Source of the DNA: MPNP01 sp965221445
GTDB lineage: Bacteria > Pseudomonadota > Alphaproteobacteria > Rhodobacterales > Rhodobacteraceae
Assembly: GCA_965221445.1 (NCBI GenBank)
Contig: CBDCSF010000013.1
Location: 682,001 to 746,000 of the forward strand
Length of the DNA stretch: 64,000 nt
Reading direction: 5' to 3'
This document shows, piece by piece, positions 53,518-61,571 of this stretch. The position numbers and the translations under genes were made by a program. Below the pieces are notes generated by a model that ran no database searches, was not told where the DNA came from, and saw only the letters and a list, made by a program, of their open reading frames with translations. Within the stretch, counting starts at the first letter, position 1; the number at the start of each line of letters is the position of its first letter.

Positions 53518-53676
53518 TCATTTTCGATTTAATTTGCCACTGGTTCTAAACCTAATTATTTTCTTCAGGTATCGTCTTCCCTCTTCGGTTATTCTTATAA
53601 CCTGTTCTCCATCCCAATAGGCCAGGCCTATTTCTACCAGCGCTTGTGCATTGTTGCTTACATAATGCTTTCCGGC
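53518..53676 (-). pseudogene. C-terminal fragment of a winged-helix-like protein
   Basis: An open minus-strand frame without a start reads YVSNNAQALVEIGLAYWDGE, then QVIRITEEGRRYLKKIIRF and a stop at 53518. Pattern ALVEIGLAxWxxxxxITEEGRRYL is that of the third helix and wing of winged-helix domains. At its upstream end the sequence turns into group II intron coding sequence on the other strand, so the gene was cut there. Confidence 0.45.
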
Positions 53677-54030
53677 TGGTCAAATTACTATTGTCTCGGA
53701 CAAGTCAGCCCTGCTTACAGGGCGATTGACACTCATACGACAAGACGGCTCCGTCGGTGGCTCTGTCGGAAGCACAAGGTCAGAACTGGAGAATATGTGC
53801 GAGTCACCGACATCAAACTGTATAACGAGTACGGTTTGGTTTGCCTTGCTCCAAAGACGAAGGGCTTTTCGTGGGCGAAGGCATGATATTCCAGAGGAAA
53901 GACGAGTGCGGGAAATCCGCACGCTCGGTTTGACGAGCGGGGGTGAGGAAACGTTGACAAGGTAAGGAATTGAGGCACCGGCATAGGGCGAAAGCCACCG
54001 GCAAACTGACACCCTCCGTACCTAAATCAG
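53665..54030 (+). pseudogene. Group II intron remnant (maturase C-terminus and 3' RNA)
   Basis: From about 53665 the plus-strand frame reads LSGWSNYYCLGQVSPAYRAI, then RRLRRWLCRKHKVRTGEYVR, ending GLVCLAPKTKGFSWAKA and stop at 53886. This is the C-terminal end (maturase/endonuclease edge) of group II intron reverse transcriptases. Downstream, GTGCGGGAAATCCGCAC forms a hairpin like intron domain V, followed by the 3' segment up to about 54030. The polymerase domain and 5' part are missing, so it cannot move by itself. Confidence 0.7.
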
Positions 54031-54105
54031 AACGCGTCTCCCCCCGACTCTACTGAATAGTTACAACAATTTAATCTAGAAGTATGATGATTTAACTGAT
54101 TTAAC

Positions 54106-54439
54106 TTAAATTGAATCTAGTTTTGACCAGCGGAAATAGAACATCGTGTATCTTTTCCACCAAACAATCTTTTGGGCATATTCCTTCCTTCCAATTGCAT
54201 GGCAGACTTCGTTGTAGCAATCAGCTTCTACAGCCCAAAAAATTGGGGGTTCGTCCTTCTCAATGGTAAGTCGTCTTTTTTTCCACTTTTTCAGATTTTC
54301 AGCAGATGGTTCGGCTGTTCGAATGGAAATTACCAAATCACTGAATTTGTTATGCAGTCTTTTATGCCTGTCTGCCTTGAACCCCGGAGAATAAACAAGA
54401 TTAATGGCTGCCAATACTGCAGCACCAGCACCAAACGAG
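54106..54439 (-). pseudogene. SLATT-domain protein fragment, cut by IS
   Basis: On the minus strand the frame is open from the IS edge: SFGAGAAVLAAINLVYSPGF (end of a membrane helix) then RHKRLHNKFSDLVISIRTAE, WKKRRLTIEKDEPPIFWAVE and CYNEVCHAIGRKE. This matches the C-terminal half of SLATT-domain proteins, the two-helix membrane effectors linked to cyclic-oligonucleotide (SMODS) and other phage-defence systems. The N-terminal half is absent and not found across the IS. A late TTG at 54414 could start a 102-residue product, but this is probably not functional. Confidence 0.65.
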
Positions 54440-54473
54440 GGGTGTGATTCTTGTATTGCGGTTCATTATTAGA

Positions 54474-55011
54474 TCAAGCTGCCTTCTTTTTTTCCTTCCA
54501 CGGATTCCAATTGTCATTGGCAGGATCTCTCTTCTTCAGTTCTTCTACAATATATTCCCAGGATTTGTCAAAACGACCCGACTTGATCAATGAGCGAATG
54601 CCCAGTATGGCCTGACCACCCGCCATGCTCCAACGCATTCCCGACCTCTTCATCCTCGCCGCGACGTGCGTTTTGTTGGCTGCCTCCACATGACCCGACC
54701 CAATCGGCAAACCGCGCCGTTTCAAATCAGCATACTGCATCCGGCCACGGCGCTCGTTGAAGTAATTGTAAATCCCACTTAATTCCTCCCTTGATGCATC
54801 GTCTTGAGCCCGGTTCCGCAGACCCCGGATGGCCCCGAGAACACGGTCAACACCATTGTCCTCCTCCAGAAGAATGGAACGCCACTTCCCATACCAAACT
54901 TCCTTTGATGACGCATGTGCCGATGCTTCCGACAGATACATCGTCGCATGGTAGAAGTCGACTATCTCCTCATTGACCTCCTGGCCCGACAAAAAGGTCC
55001 AGTTGTCCTTC
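54474..55011 (-). pseudogene. ISKra4 transposase, C-terminal part
   Basis: About 178 codons from just after the RIT insertion to the stop at 54474. It retains the catalytic Glu (LPIGSGHVEAANK) but lacks the two Asp of the active site, which lie in the other piece at 58479-59380. Identical in protein sequence to the C-terminus of the complete copy. Confidence 0.9.
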
Positions 55012-55036
55012 AAATGTTGATATCAACATTTGAAGG
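55007..55036. repeat. 30-bp perfect palindrome at the RIT left end
   Basis: CCTTCAAATGTTGATATCAA.. reads the same on both strands over 30 bp and includes the left core CCTTC. Its inner half-sites ATGTTGA/TCAACAT resemble the ATGTTGACAAAT arms in the terminal repeats, so it looks like a core-type recombinase site. The palindrome is absent from the right end, where the host sequence follows directly. Confidence 0.85.
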
Positions 55037-55125
55037 ATTATGTTGACAAATTTTTTATGTTGACAAATGACTCGATATCCCCTTCAAAAGGGGTTTTGAG
55101 TTTAAATTTGTCAACATAAAACTGG
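55032..55125 (+). repeat. RIT terminal inverted repeat, left
   Basis: A 94-bp arm starting GAAGGATTATGTTGACAAAT and ending ATAAAACTGG. Compared base by base with the right arm, its reverse complement is identical. It contains three copies of ATGTTGACAAA (two direct, one inverted) and the hairpin CCCCTTCAAAAGGGG. These repeats are likely recombinase-binding arms. Confidence 0.9.
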
Positions 55126-56133
55126 TTACAAGGACATTACAAACGCCAAAATATCATCAGCAGGTTGATAGACACCTCCTGGTATATCTTCAGGTTTGGT
55201 CTGCTCCATGGCCTTTTTCTTGATCTCCATGTCAGCATGCAGATAGATCTGGGTGGTCTCTATTGTTTCATGACCAAGCCAGAGGGCAATCACCGTACAG
55301 CTGACCCCACTGCGCAACAAATCCATGGCAGCAGTATGGCGAAGGGTATGGGGACTGACCCGCTTTTCCCTAAGGGAAGGGCAGGAGAGGGCAGCAATAG
55401 CAACATATTTCCGCACGATACGTCCTATTCCGTCCCGACTGAACCTACTGCGACGGTTCGTGACAAACAACGCTTCATCCCCGGTCTTGCCCCGTTCCTG
55501 CAACCAGGTGGTCAAGACCTCCACCGAGTCCTCTCTGAGGGGAACCGTTCTTTCCTTTCTTCCCTTTCCCCGGGCATGAAGACTGGCATCCCCTAGCTTG
55601 ACCAAGGATACATCTCCCAGATCAAGACCAACCAACTCCGAGACTCTGAGGCCAGTCTGCAGGGCGACCAGTAACAGACACCGGTCACGCCGGCCAATCC
55701 ATGTGGACAGATCAGGAACTGCCAACAGGGCTGCAGTTTCTGAAGGCTCAAGATAGTCCATCATCCGGTGCTTTGTACGCTTGGCGGGAATGGCCAACAC
55801 TCTCTGACAGGTCAGCATCAACTCCGGTTCCCGGCTACCGATGTAGTCAAACACACCCTTGATCGCTGCAAGACGGATGTTGCGGGTTTGGATGCTGTTG
55901 TTTCGCTCCTCTTCCAAATGAAGAAGAAACGCCGCAACCAGATCGGCATCAAGATCCTCAACCATGATATCGGTGAACACCTTGTCCAACCTGTCCAAGG
56001 CAAATTTCAGCAACAATCGCATGGCATAGCGATAACTGTCGATGGTATGGGGACTGGCATTCATTTCCGTCCGCAACCGAGTGAAGAAACCGCCCAGAAG
56101 AATGGGGAATGATTGGGTAACAGATGTCGTCAT
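55126..56133 (-). CDS. ritC: Tyrosine recombinase, third gene of the RIT trio
   Basis: A 335-residue site-specific recombinase. N-terminal SAM-like core-binding domain, then the catalytic domain with Arg in ALQTGLRVSELVGLDLGDV, HTLRHTAAMDLLRSG (His-x-x-Arg), LGHETIETTQIYLHAD (His and nucleophile Tyr). All active residues are present, so it should be competent. The stop is near the left inverted repeat. It overlaps the middle gene by 4 bp, so the trio is translationally coupled and probably acts as a heteromer on the element ends. Confidence 0.9.
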   Translation of the reverse strand: MTTSVTQSFPILLGGFFTRLRTEMNASPHTIDSYRYAMRLLLKFALDRLDKVFTDIMVEDLDADLVAAFLLHLEEERNNSIQTRNIRLAAIKGVFDYIGSREPELMLTCQRVLAIPAKRTKHRMMDYLEPSETAALLAVPDLSTWIGRRDRCLLLVALQTGLRVSELVGLDLGDVSLVKLGDASLHARGKGRKERTVPLREDSVEVLTTWLQERGKTGDEALFVTNRRSRFSRDGIGRIVRKYVAIAALSCPSLREKRVSPHTLRHTAAMDLLRSGVSCTVIALWLGHETIETTQIYLHADMEIKKKAMEQTKPEDIPGGVYQPADDILAFVMSL

Positions 56134-57086
56134 GATCCCCTCCCATAGCCAATTACAGTCTCGGCCTGTCGCATGGTCAGGGTCATGATCTCGGGCACGG
56201 CCTCAAGATACCAGTAGGTATCACAAGTTTGTTTGTGCCCGAGGAAAGTGGTGAGTTTATAGATCTCATGGTCGGGATTGCGACCGGTACGCAGCCATCC
56301 AATAATGGTACGAGTGGCAAAAGTGTGACGGAGATCATGCAAACGGGGGCCAATCCCATGCTTGCGGCTTGATTGCTTCTCGCGCAAACCAATTGCCTGA
56401 CTAAGCCGGGCAAAGTTTCTTCGGCTGCTTGTCCCCTTCAATCTCCCACCATTTGTCCAGGAACGGAAAAAGGCCCGCTCAGAAGAAACGCCCCAAACCC
56501 TGTTCCGCAGGATGAGATAGTCTCGTAACCGTTCGGCCGTACAGGAACTAATCGGTATCACACGTTCACGGCCATTTTTACAGTGTCTGACATGAATCAC
56601 ACACTCATCAGTATCCATATCACCATCATCAAGACCTAGTGCCTCACCATGACGAAGTCCGGTTACCGCCAATAAACCAAACAGGGTAGAACAGGTGGGG
56701 CCTCGCATGCCGTTCTCCGAGGGCAGTTTGGAGGCTTCCCTGACTATTTTGATGATCTCTTCATCAGAATAGATATAAGGTGCCGGTCGCCTGATGCATC
56801 CTGATACAAGCCTTTTTGGTGGAATTTCACATACCGGTTCCAGACTTTGCAACCAGCGGGCAAAAACCCGGACATGGGCAAGTCGACTTGACCAGGTTGA
56901 TTGACACGCAGGAGCAGTCTGCTCTTGCCAGCGTTGGCACAATGTGGTCGTTATATGGCTTTGACCCTCGGCTGTTGCAAAAGCGGCAAAGTTTCCCAGA
57001 TCCCTGACTGGACCACGTGATAGACCTGTACCAAAGGCTTCTCTCTGAGCCAGATACCGGGCAAGATGTTCGTTCATGGTTGTCAT
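56130..57086 (-). CDS. ritB: Tyrosine recombinase, second gene of the RIT trio
   Basis: A 318-residue recombinase with VTGLRHGEALGLDDGDMD (Arg), KNGRERVIPIS, HDLRHTFATRTIIGWLRTGR (His-x-x-Arg) and LGHKQTCDTYWYLEAVPEIM (His, Tyr). The spacing before the last His is longer than in XerC, as expected for the RitB branch with its extra segment (GRNPDHEIYKLTTFL). It overlaps both neighbours by 4 bp (ATGA). Confidence 0.9.
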   Translation of the reverse strand: MTTMNEHLARYLAQREAFGTGLSRGPVRDLGNFAAFATAEGQSHITTTLCQRWQEQTAPACQSTWSSRLAHVRVFARWLQSLEPVCEIPPKRLVSGCIRRPAPYIYSDEEIIKIVREASKLPSENGMRGPTCSTLFGLLAVTGLRHGEALGLDDGDMDTDECVIHVRHCKNGRERVIPISSCTAERLRDYLILRNRVWGVSSERAFFRSWTNGGRLKGTSSRRNFARLSQAIGLREKQSSRKHGIGPRLHDLRHTFATRTIIGWLRTGRNPDHEIYKLTTFLGHKQTCDTYWYLEAVPEIMTLTMRQAETVIGYGRGS

Positions 57087-58315
57087 TGAACGCCTCCGTC
57101 AAAAGGCCAGGAACCAGCAAGTGGACGAAGGGCCGTGATGTCATGTCGGGCGTAAACAGTCGTCGTCTGCATGCTTCGATGGCGAAGAACATCACTGATT
57201 TCGGCAAGGGAATTGCCCTTCTCCAAAAGGGTCATAGCCAGCCCATGACGCAAGGAATGGGTTCGAAACTCCCCTCCTGGTGGTGTCAGACCAGTACATC
57301 TATAGGCCCGACGAAGTGCCAAGTAAATTATTTTTGAAGATGCAAATGATCGGAATGGAGGTCTAACGGATACAAAGACATGTCGCCATGACCCCCGCCG
57401 ACCATGACGGAGCCAGTTCACCAAAGCATCGCCGGCATCAACCGGAAGGGGCATGTGGCTTTGATCACCCCTCTTGCCACGAATAAGTATCCTGCCTATC
57501 GACCAGTCGATATCTTCAAGTCGCATGGCAACAACTTCTTCGGCCCGCAAACCCAGACGTGACATCAGCAACAGAGCCGCATAATCACGCAAGGCAAGGG
57601 GAGTGTCGCCCCGAATGGCGGCCAACAGTTTTTCAACTGTATCAGTATCAACATGACGGGGTATGTTTTTATGACGCCTGCCGGCAATGGGTGGTATGGC
57701 CAAGCTGAGATCTCTTGATATCCTGCTACTCCAGAACAGGAACCGCAGGATGTTACGAACATAAGTAACTCTCCAGCCATTCCTGCCGGCGTGGTCATCT
57801 AGGAAGCCATGTATCATGCCCGGGGTAAGTGATACCAGATCATCCACACAACAAAAATTGTTGCAACAGTTTTCCAGAAAAAGACGGAAAACCTTGAGAT
57901 TAACGGCTGTTGTCGTCTCAGCCAATCCTTGGTTTTGACCGAGCCAGGCATCAAATTCGTTTATCAATTGTTCCCGAGGATCATCAACCGGTAAATCTAC
58001 CGGTGGCTTCGAGACTAGACCCTTGTCGATTAGATAATCAGTGATATGACGGGCAACCAAGGAAAGCATGTATTCCATACTACTGCTACCGGTACAAGGG
58101 CAGGTGGCAACAAGTTCATTGAAGAGTTCGGCATCCAGACCCTCGGGATCTATCCCCAGAGTCTCGGCATGACAACAAATTCTGTCAGCAATATGTTTAA
58201 TCCCTTTTATGGTACCTTCGGTATATCCCTTTTGGCCAAGGGAGTTCAGAAAGTCACTGATATGGATCTTCAGCCAAAAGCTATCCGGTACCGGTATAAT
58301 TTTGTACGCACTCAT
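57083..58315 (-). CDS. ritA: Tyrosine recombinase, first gene of the RIT trio
   Basis: A 410-residue recombinase, the longest of the three. The catalytic domain contains SRLGLRAEEVVAMRLEDIDW (Arg), HSLRHGLAMTLLEKGNSLAE (His-x-x-Arg) and LRHRSMQTTTVYARHD (His/Arg position and Tyr). The His that usually precedes the last segment is Arg-His (LRHRS), an accepted variant. Its start lies about 75 bp inside the right inverted repeat, where the promoter should be. The longer N-terminal arm-binding region may contact the terminal repeats. Confidence 0.9.
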   Translation of the reverse strand: MSAYKIIPVPDSFWLKIHISDFLNSLGQKGYTEGTIKGIKHIADRICCHAETLGIDPEGLDAELFNELVATCPCTGSSSMEYMLSLVARHITDYLIDKGLVSKPPVDLPVDDPREQLINEFDAWLGQNQGLAETTTAVNLKVFRLFLENCCNNFCCVDDLVSLTPGMIHGFLDDHAGRNGWRVTYVRNILRFLFWSSRISRDLSLAIPPIAGRRHKNIPRHVDTDTVEKLLAAIRGDTPLALRDYAALLLMSRLGLRAEEVVAMRLEDIDWSIGRILIRGKRGDQSHMPLPVDAGDALVNWLRHGRRGSWRHVFVSVRPPFRSFASSKIIYLALRRAYRCTGLTPPGGEFRTHSLRHGLAMTLLEKGNSLAEISDVLRHRSMQTTTVYARHDITALRPLAGSWPFDGGVQ

Positions 58316-58390
58316 AAATACAACCTCTCATTTTAAGTTCAAAAGAGAGGATTATATGAGGATAAACAGTCAGATAGGGTGGTTACTCTG

Positions 58391-58484
58391 CCAGTTTTAT
58401 GTTGACAAATTTAAACTCAAAACCCCTTTTGAAGGGGATATCGAGTCATTTGTCAACATAAAAAATTTGTCAACATAATCCTTC
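58391..58484 (-). repeat. RIT terminal inverted repeat, right
   Basis: A 94-bp arm beginning CCAGTTTTATGTTGACAAAT and ending TAATCCTTC, the exact reverse complement of the left arm at 55032-55125. The outer six bases TCCTTC are shared with the host IS sequence, which then continues GCACCATCC. Confidence 0.9.
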
Positions 58485-59380
58485 GCACCATCCGCGGCAC
58501 CAACACTGATCAGGTCAGGACGCTTCTTCATGATCGCTTCGAACTCATCCGACAGCCATTTCTTCAAGGTCTCCTTCAGATGTTCCGGCATCCAGCCCGA
58601 ACTGATCGTATGCAGGGGTTCCCCCTTGCTGTCAAGAAAGGTAACCGTCCCGCACGAAGCCTCCCGCCAGTTGCCCTTGCACCCATCATCATCCCCGGTG
58701 ATGCCAATCGGGCGTTCACCGGGACGAAGAAGGACATAAACACCATCAAGGGACAGAACAACACTGGCCGCACCCTCGGGAATGTCCTCATTGCAACGGA
58801 TATCCGCAAGCGCCTTCCCGGATACATTCCGCCAGGACCAGTCAACCATCCGCGACAGTTTCTGCCAGGTGGAGACCGCAGGGGATCCGCCAACGAACCC
58901 GTCAAAAATGTCCTTGGCATTCCTGATCGGCATCTCCGCAACCAGACGGGTCGCCAACTTGCCGGAAGGAACAGTCATCCTTCCAGCCAGCAACCCAAGA
59001 CCTTCATCAACGGGACAAATTGAGTTCCTGACCGTACTGTTCCGGTACAGGGAACGGTCGTACTCCACTTTGCCAAAAAGACAGTGGAACGTTCCCCTGG
59101 AAGGGGGAAGACAATACCACGACTTGTTATCACGCTCAATTGTACGGGCACCGTCATCGCGGTTCTCGGCAACCTTCGCCATCAGGGTGCTGCCAAAATC
59201 GCGGAGGGTGTCATGTGCCTTCTCCTCAACCACGGCAAAATCGGCACCCGGGTGATCGGTCTCCAGAAGATCCCCGCAAAAACCGGCAAGTTCGGAAAAG
59301 GCTTCATGCAATGCCCCTGGCAACTCCAACGTAATTGATCCCTTGTCAAAATCATCTTCATGGGCTATGTTCTCAGTCAT
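58479..59380 (-). pseudogene. ISKra4 transposase, N-terminal part
   Basis: About 300 codons from ATG 59380 (same start and AAGGAG site as copy 1) to the insertion point after GAADGAKD. It keeps the first two catalytic Asp but not the Glu. The frame runs on into the RIT repeat and adds YVDKFFMLTNDSISPSKGVL and a few more residues before a stop at 58397, so any product is a non-functional fusion. Confidence 0.9.
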
Positions 59381-59590
59381 CGGGAATTCTCCTTCATTTG
59401 GGTAAAAATTATGGTTGTAGTGTTCCCGATCCTTCCCCGAAAAGACATGATCCTGCACGCTCTTGCCCCTTGGGAAAAGAAAACGAACAAAATTGAAATG
59501 GAAGATGAACGAATCAAACCGGAAAAGGTCAAAAATACCAAATTCGGGCTGTTTTATAGCAAAATATACCGCAATAGTAAAAACACACCC

Positions 59591-60183
59591 AAATATACAA
59601 AAACCTTTCCCTTTTGGGGATAGAAAATTTAAAAATTGTCATTTAGCGATTGGGGGGAATCTTTAAAAATCGTTAAAATAGAGGTGCCCTTTCACTCTCT
59701 CTTTCCTGATGGCGGTGGTGACAACTGAGACTTGTTTGTCCTCACATGATCAAGTACCAGATCCAGGATGGCCACAAGATCTATCAGGTTGTTGCTCTGG
59801 AATTGAGCCGTGTTCCGGCTATGACCTCTGCGAGGAAGGAACCAGACGGAGATGTCGGGTTTGATTTTGTGGCCTGAACTGTTGATGTGAAAAGGAGAGG
59901 CGTTCGGCAGGTTATTGAGACATAGCAAGCTTGAATTGAGGTAAGGTAAAGGTTGTGCCCTTATTTAAGAGATGAATCCGCATGTCAAGGGAGTTTCCGC
60001 CCAAAAATGTCTGAAGTCAAGAATTAGGATAACACCTTTAATTTTCCTTATCTATGACAATTCTGTTTTAAGAGAATATAACAACAACAATATCTCAATG
60101 GTTTAAGGCAGTTCTAATAAACATCGCCTGATTTTCATGTTCAATCAATTGATGGAATTCAAGAAGCAGTGTAGTAAAATTGG
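59591..60183. other. Non-coding stretch with a short open frame
   Basis: About 590 bp between the IS and the ankyrin gene. The right half is the source of the duplicated sequence found decayed at 51360-51660. A short plus-strand frame at 59746-59877 (43 residues) is listed separately. No RNA gene is recognised. Confidence 0.4.
59746..59877 (+). CDS. Short hypothetical frame
   Basis: A 43-residue frame MIKYQIQDGHKIYQVVALEL..., ending GDVGFDFVA. It reads like normal coding sequence but has no clear ribosome site and no recognised family, so it may be the remains of a longer gene. Confidence 0.22.
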   Translation: MIKYQIQDGHKIYQVVALELSRVPAMTSARKEPDGDVGFDFVA

Positions 60184-60924
60184 TTAGTTATTTGGACGAC
60201 CTCCGAACCGGTTAAAATAAACAGCAATGGCATGATCAAGCTCATTATGAAGCTGTTTCCCGTGTCGACTTGCCCAAATCAGACTTTGGAGTCTTAACTC
60301 TCGGTTGGAAAAGTCAACTGTACCTGTCCGTAAGAGATAAATCGCTATATCAAAATTTTTGTTCTTGATGGCCTCTATAAGAGCATTGTTCCTGCCTGTC
60401 TTGTCAGAAATATTCACATTCGCACCAAAGCTTACAAGATAACGAGCTATATGGGCATGCCCTTTAACTGCTGCCTGCATCAAAGCAGTTCGACCATAAT
60501 AATCTGCCTTGAGATCCACCAAAATCATTGGATGTCGTAAAAGACTTTCTACGACATCAAAGTTCCCGCTCGTGACAGCCAACATAAGGGGTGTAGACTG
60601 CCATTTATTCTTAGAGTTTACATCTATGTCAGGGTGCTCAAGCAGTTGCCTTACCAAACTGCGGTTTTGTTCCTGAACGGCCAAGTGTAATGCGGTCCAG
60701 CCATCAGCATCAACGGCGTTAACATTAATGTTAGGATGTTCAAGAAGTATCCTGGTTAATCCCCGGTTCTGTTCTTTGACGGCAATGTGAAGTATCGTCC
60801 AGCCATCAACATCAGCGGTATTGACATCAGTATTGTCAATAAGTGATGTCACAGCCCGAACGTCACCAGCCATGGCAGCCTGAATCAACTGTTCTTCACC
60901 ACTGGAATATTCTTGTTTGCTCAC
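60184..60924 (-). CDS. Ankyrin-repeat protein
   Basis: A 246-residue protein made of about six ankyrin repeats, for example DVDGWTILHIAVKEQNRGLT, DADGWTALHLAVQEQNRSLV, SKNKWQSTPLMLAVTSGNFD and YYGRTALMQAAVKGHAHIAR. No signal peptide or membrane helix. Ankyrin proteins bind other proteins; in bacteria they are frequent in host-associated species, but this sequence does not show secretion signals. The C-terminal portion has been duplicated and lost at 51360-51660. It is 29 bp downstream of ureG on the same strand and may be transcribed with the urease genes by read-through. Confidence 0.82.
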   Translation of the reverse strand: MSKQEYSSGEEQLIQAAMAGDVRAVTSLIDNTDVNTADVDGWTILHIAVKEQNRGLTRILLEHPNINVNAVDADGWTALHLAVQEQNRSLVRQLLEHPDIDVNSKNKWQSTPLMLAVTSGNFDVVESLLRHPMILVDLKADYYGRTALMQAAVKGHAHIARYLVSFGANVNISDKTGRNNALIEAIKNKNFDIAIYLLRTGTVDFSNRELRLQSLIWASRHGKQLHNELDHAIAVYFNRFGGRPNN

Positions 60925-60953
60925 GACCCAACAAATCCTCTCAAAATCAAACC

Positions 60954-61571
60954 TTAATTACCAACATCACCCATGTACTCAATGTAGTGAATTATTTCTC
61001 CTACGCCTCTGCCAAACTTCAGTTGTCCAAACACATACGGTCTTCCGGCACGTACCCTCTCTGTATCACGTTTCATTACTTCAAGATTAGCACCCACATG
61101 CGGAGCCAGATCAGTCTTGTTGATGACCAGAATATCGGAACGAGTAATTGCCGGCCCTCCCTTGCGTGGAATTTCCTCACCAGCAGCAACATCAATGACA
61201 TAAATTGTCATATCAGCAAGTTCTGGAGAAAATGTAGCTGACAGGTTGTCACCCCCAGACTCAATCAAAACCATTTCAAGATCAGGATGCATCTTGTTAA
61301 GCTCATCTATTGCAGCAATATTGATCGATGCATCCTCACGGATTGCTGTATGTGGGCAACCTCCTGTCTCAACTCCCAAGATACGATTCGAGGATAATAC
61401 CTGAAGACGCATTAGGGCTTCTGCGTCCTCTTTAGTGTAAATATCATTGGTTACAACGGCCATGGAAATCTTCTTCTGAAGTGCTTTGCACAAAGCAGCA
61501 GCAAGTGTGGTTTTTCCAGCACCGACCGGTCCTCCAATACCGATACGAAGTGGACCATTAGGGCTTTTCAT
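60954..61571 (-). CDS. ureG: Urease accessory GTPase UreG
   Basis: A 205-residue SIMIBI GTPase. P-loop GIGGPVGAGKTTLAAALCKA (residues about 11-24), ETGGCPHTAIREDASIN (CPH nickel-binding motif), IESGGDNLSATFSPELADMT and the guanine motif VINKTDLAP. UreG delivers nickel to urease with UreF and UreD(H) using GTP hydrolysis. The stop is at 60954; its start overlaps the ureF stop by 4 bp. Confidence 0.96.
   Translation of the reverse strand: MKSPNGPLRIGIGGPVGAGKTTLAAALCKALQKKISMAVVTNDIYTKEDAEALMRLQVLSSNRILGVETGGCPHTAIREDASINIAAIDELNKMHPDLEMVLIESGGDNLSATFSPELADMTIYVIDVAAGEEIPRKGGPAITRSDILVINKTDLAPHVGANLEVMKRDTERVRAGRPYVFGQLKFGRGVGEIIHYIEYMGDVGN

Larger units (their letters stand above)
55006..58484 (-). 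mobile_element. Recombinase-in-trio (RIT) element
   Basis: A 3.47-kb element with three tyrosine recombinase genes on one strand, overlapping by 4 bp each, as in RIT elements described from several proteobacteria. The host target (TCCTTC, once in the intact IS) is present at both ends, 55006-55011 and 58479-58484, consistent with a 6-bp crossover core. Both ends carry a perfect 94-bp inverted repeat. It has no cargo. It has inserted in a transposase gene that is otherwise intact, so the target was an active IS. Confidence 0.88.
54440..59590 (-). mobile_element. ISKra4-family insertion sequence, second copy, split
   Basis: Both ends match copy 1 (GGGTGTGATTCTTGTATTGC at the left end; ..TAAAAACACACCC at the right end) in opposite orientation. 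Sequence identity to copy 1 is nearly complete, with only one or two substitutions seen (near 59475). The element is interrupted at the transposase codons after GAADGAKD by a 3.5-kb RIT element. The 8-bp flanks differ (CAAACGAG left, AAATATAC right), so no target duplication is visible; DNA was lost or rearranged beside it. Confidence 0.9.

Noticed and set aside
53887..54105. Independent small RNA gene
   Set aside because: The hairpin here is better explained as the 3' end of the group II intron relic.
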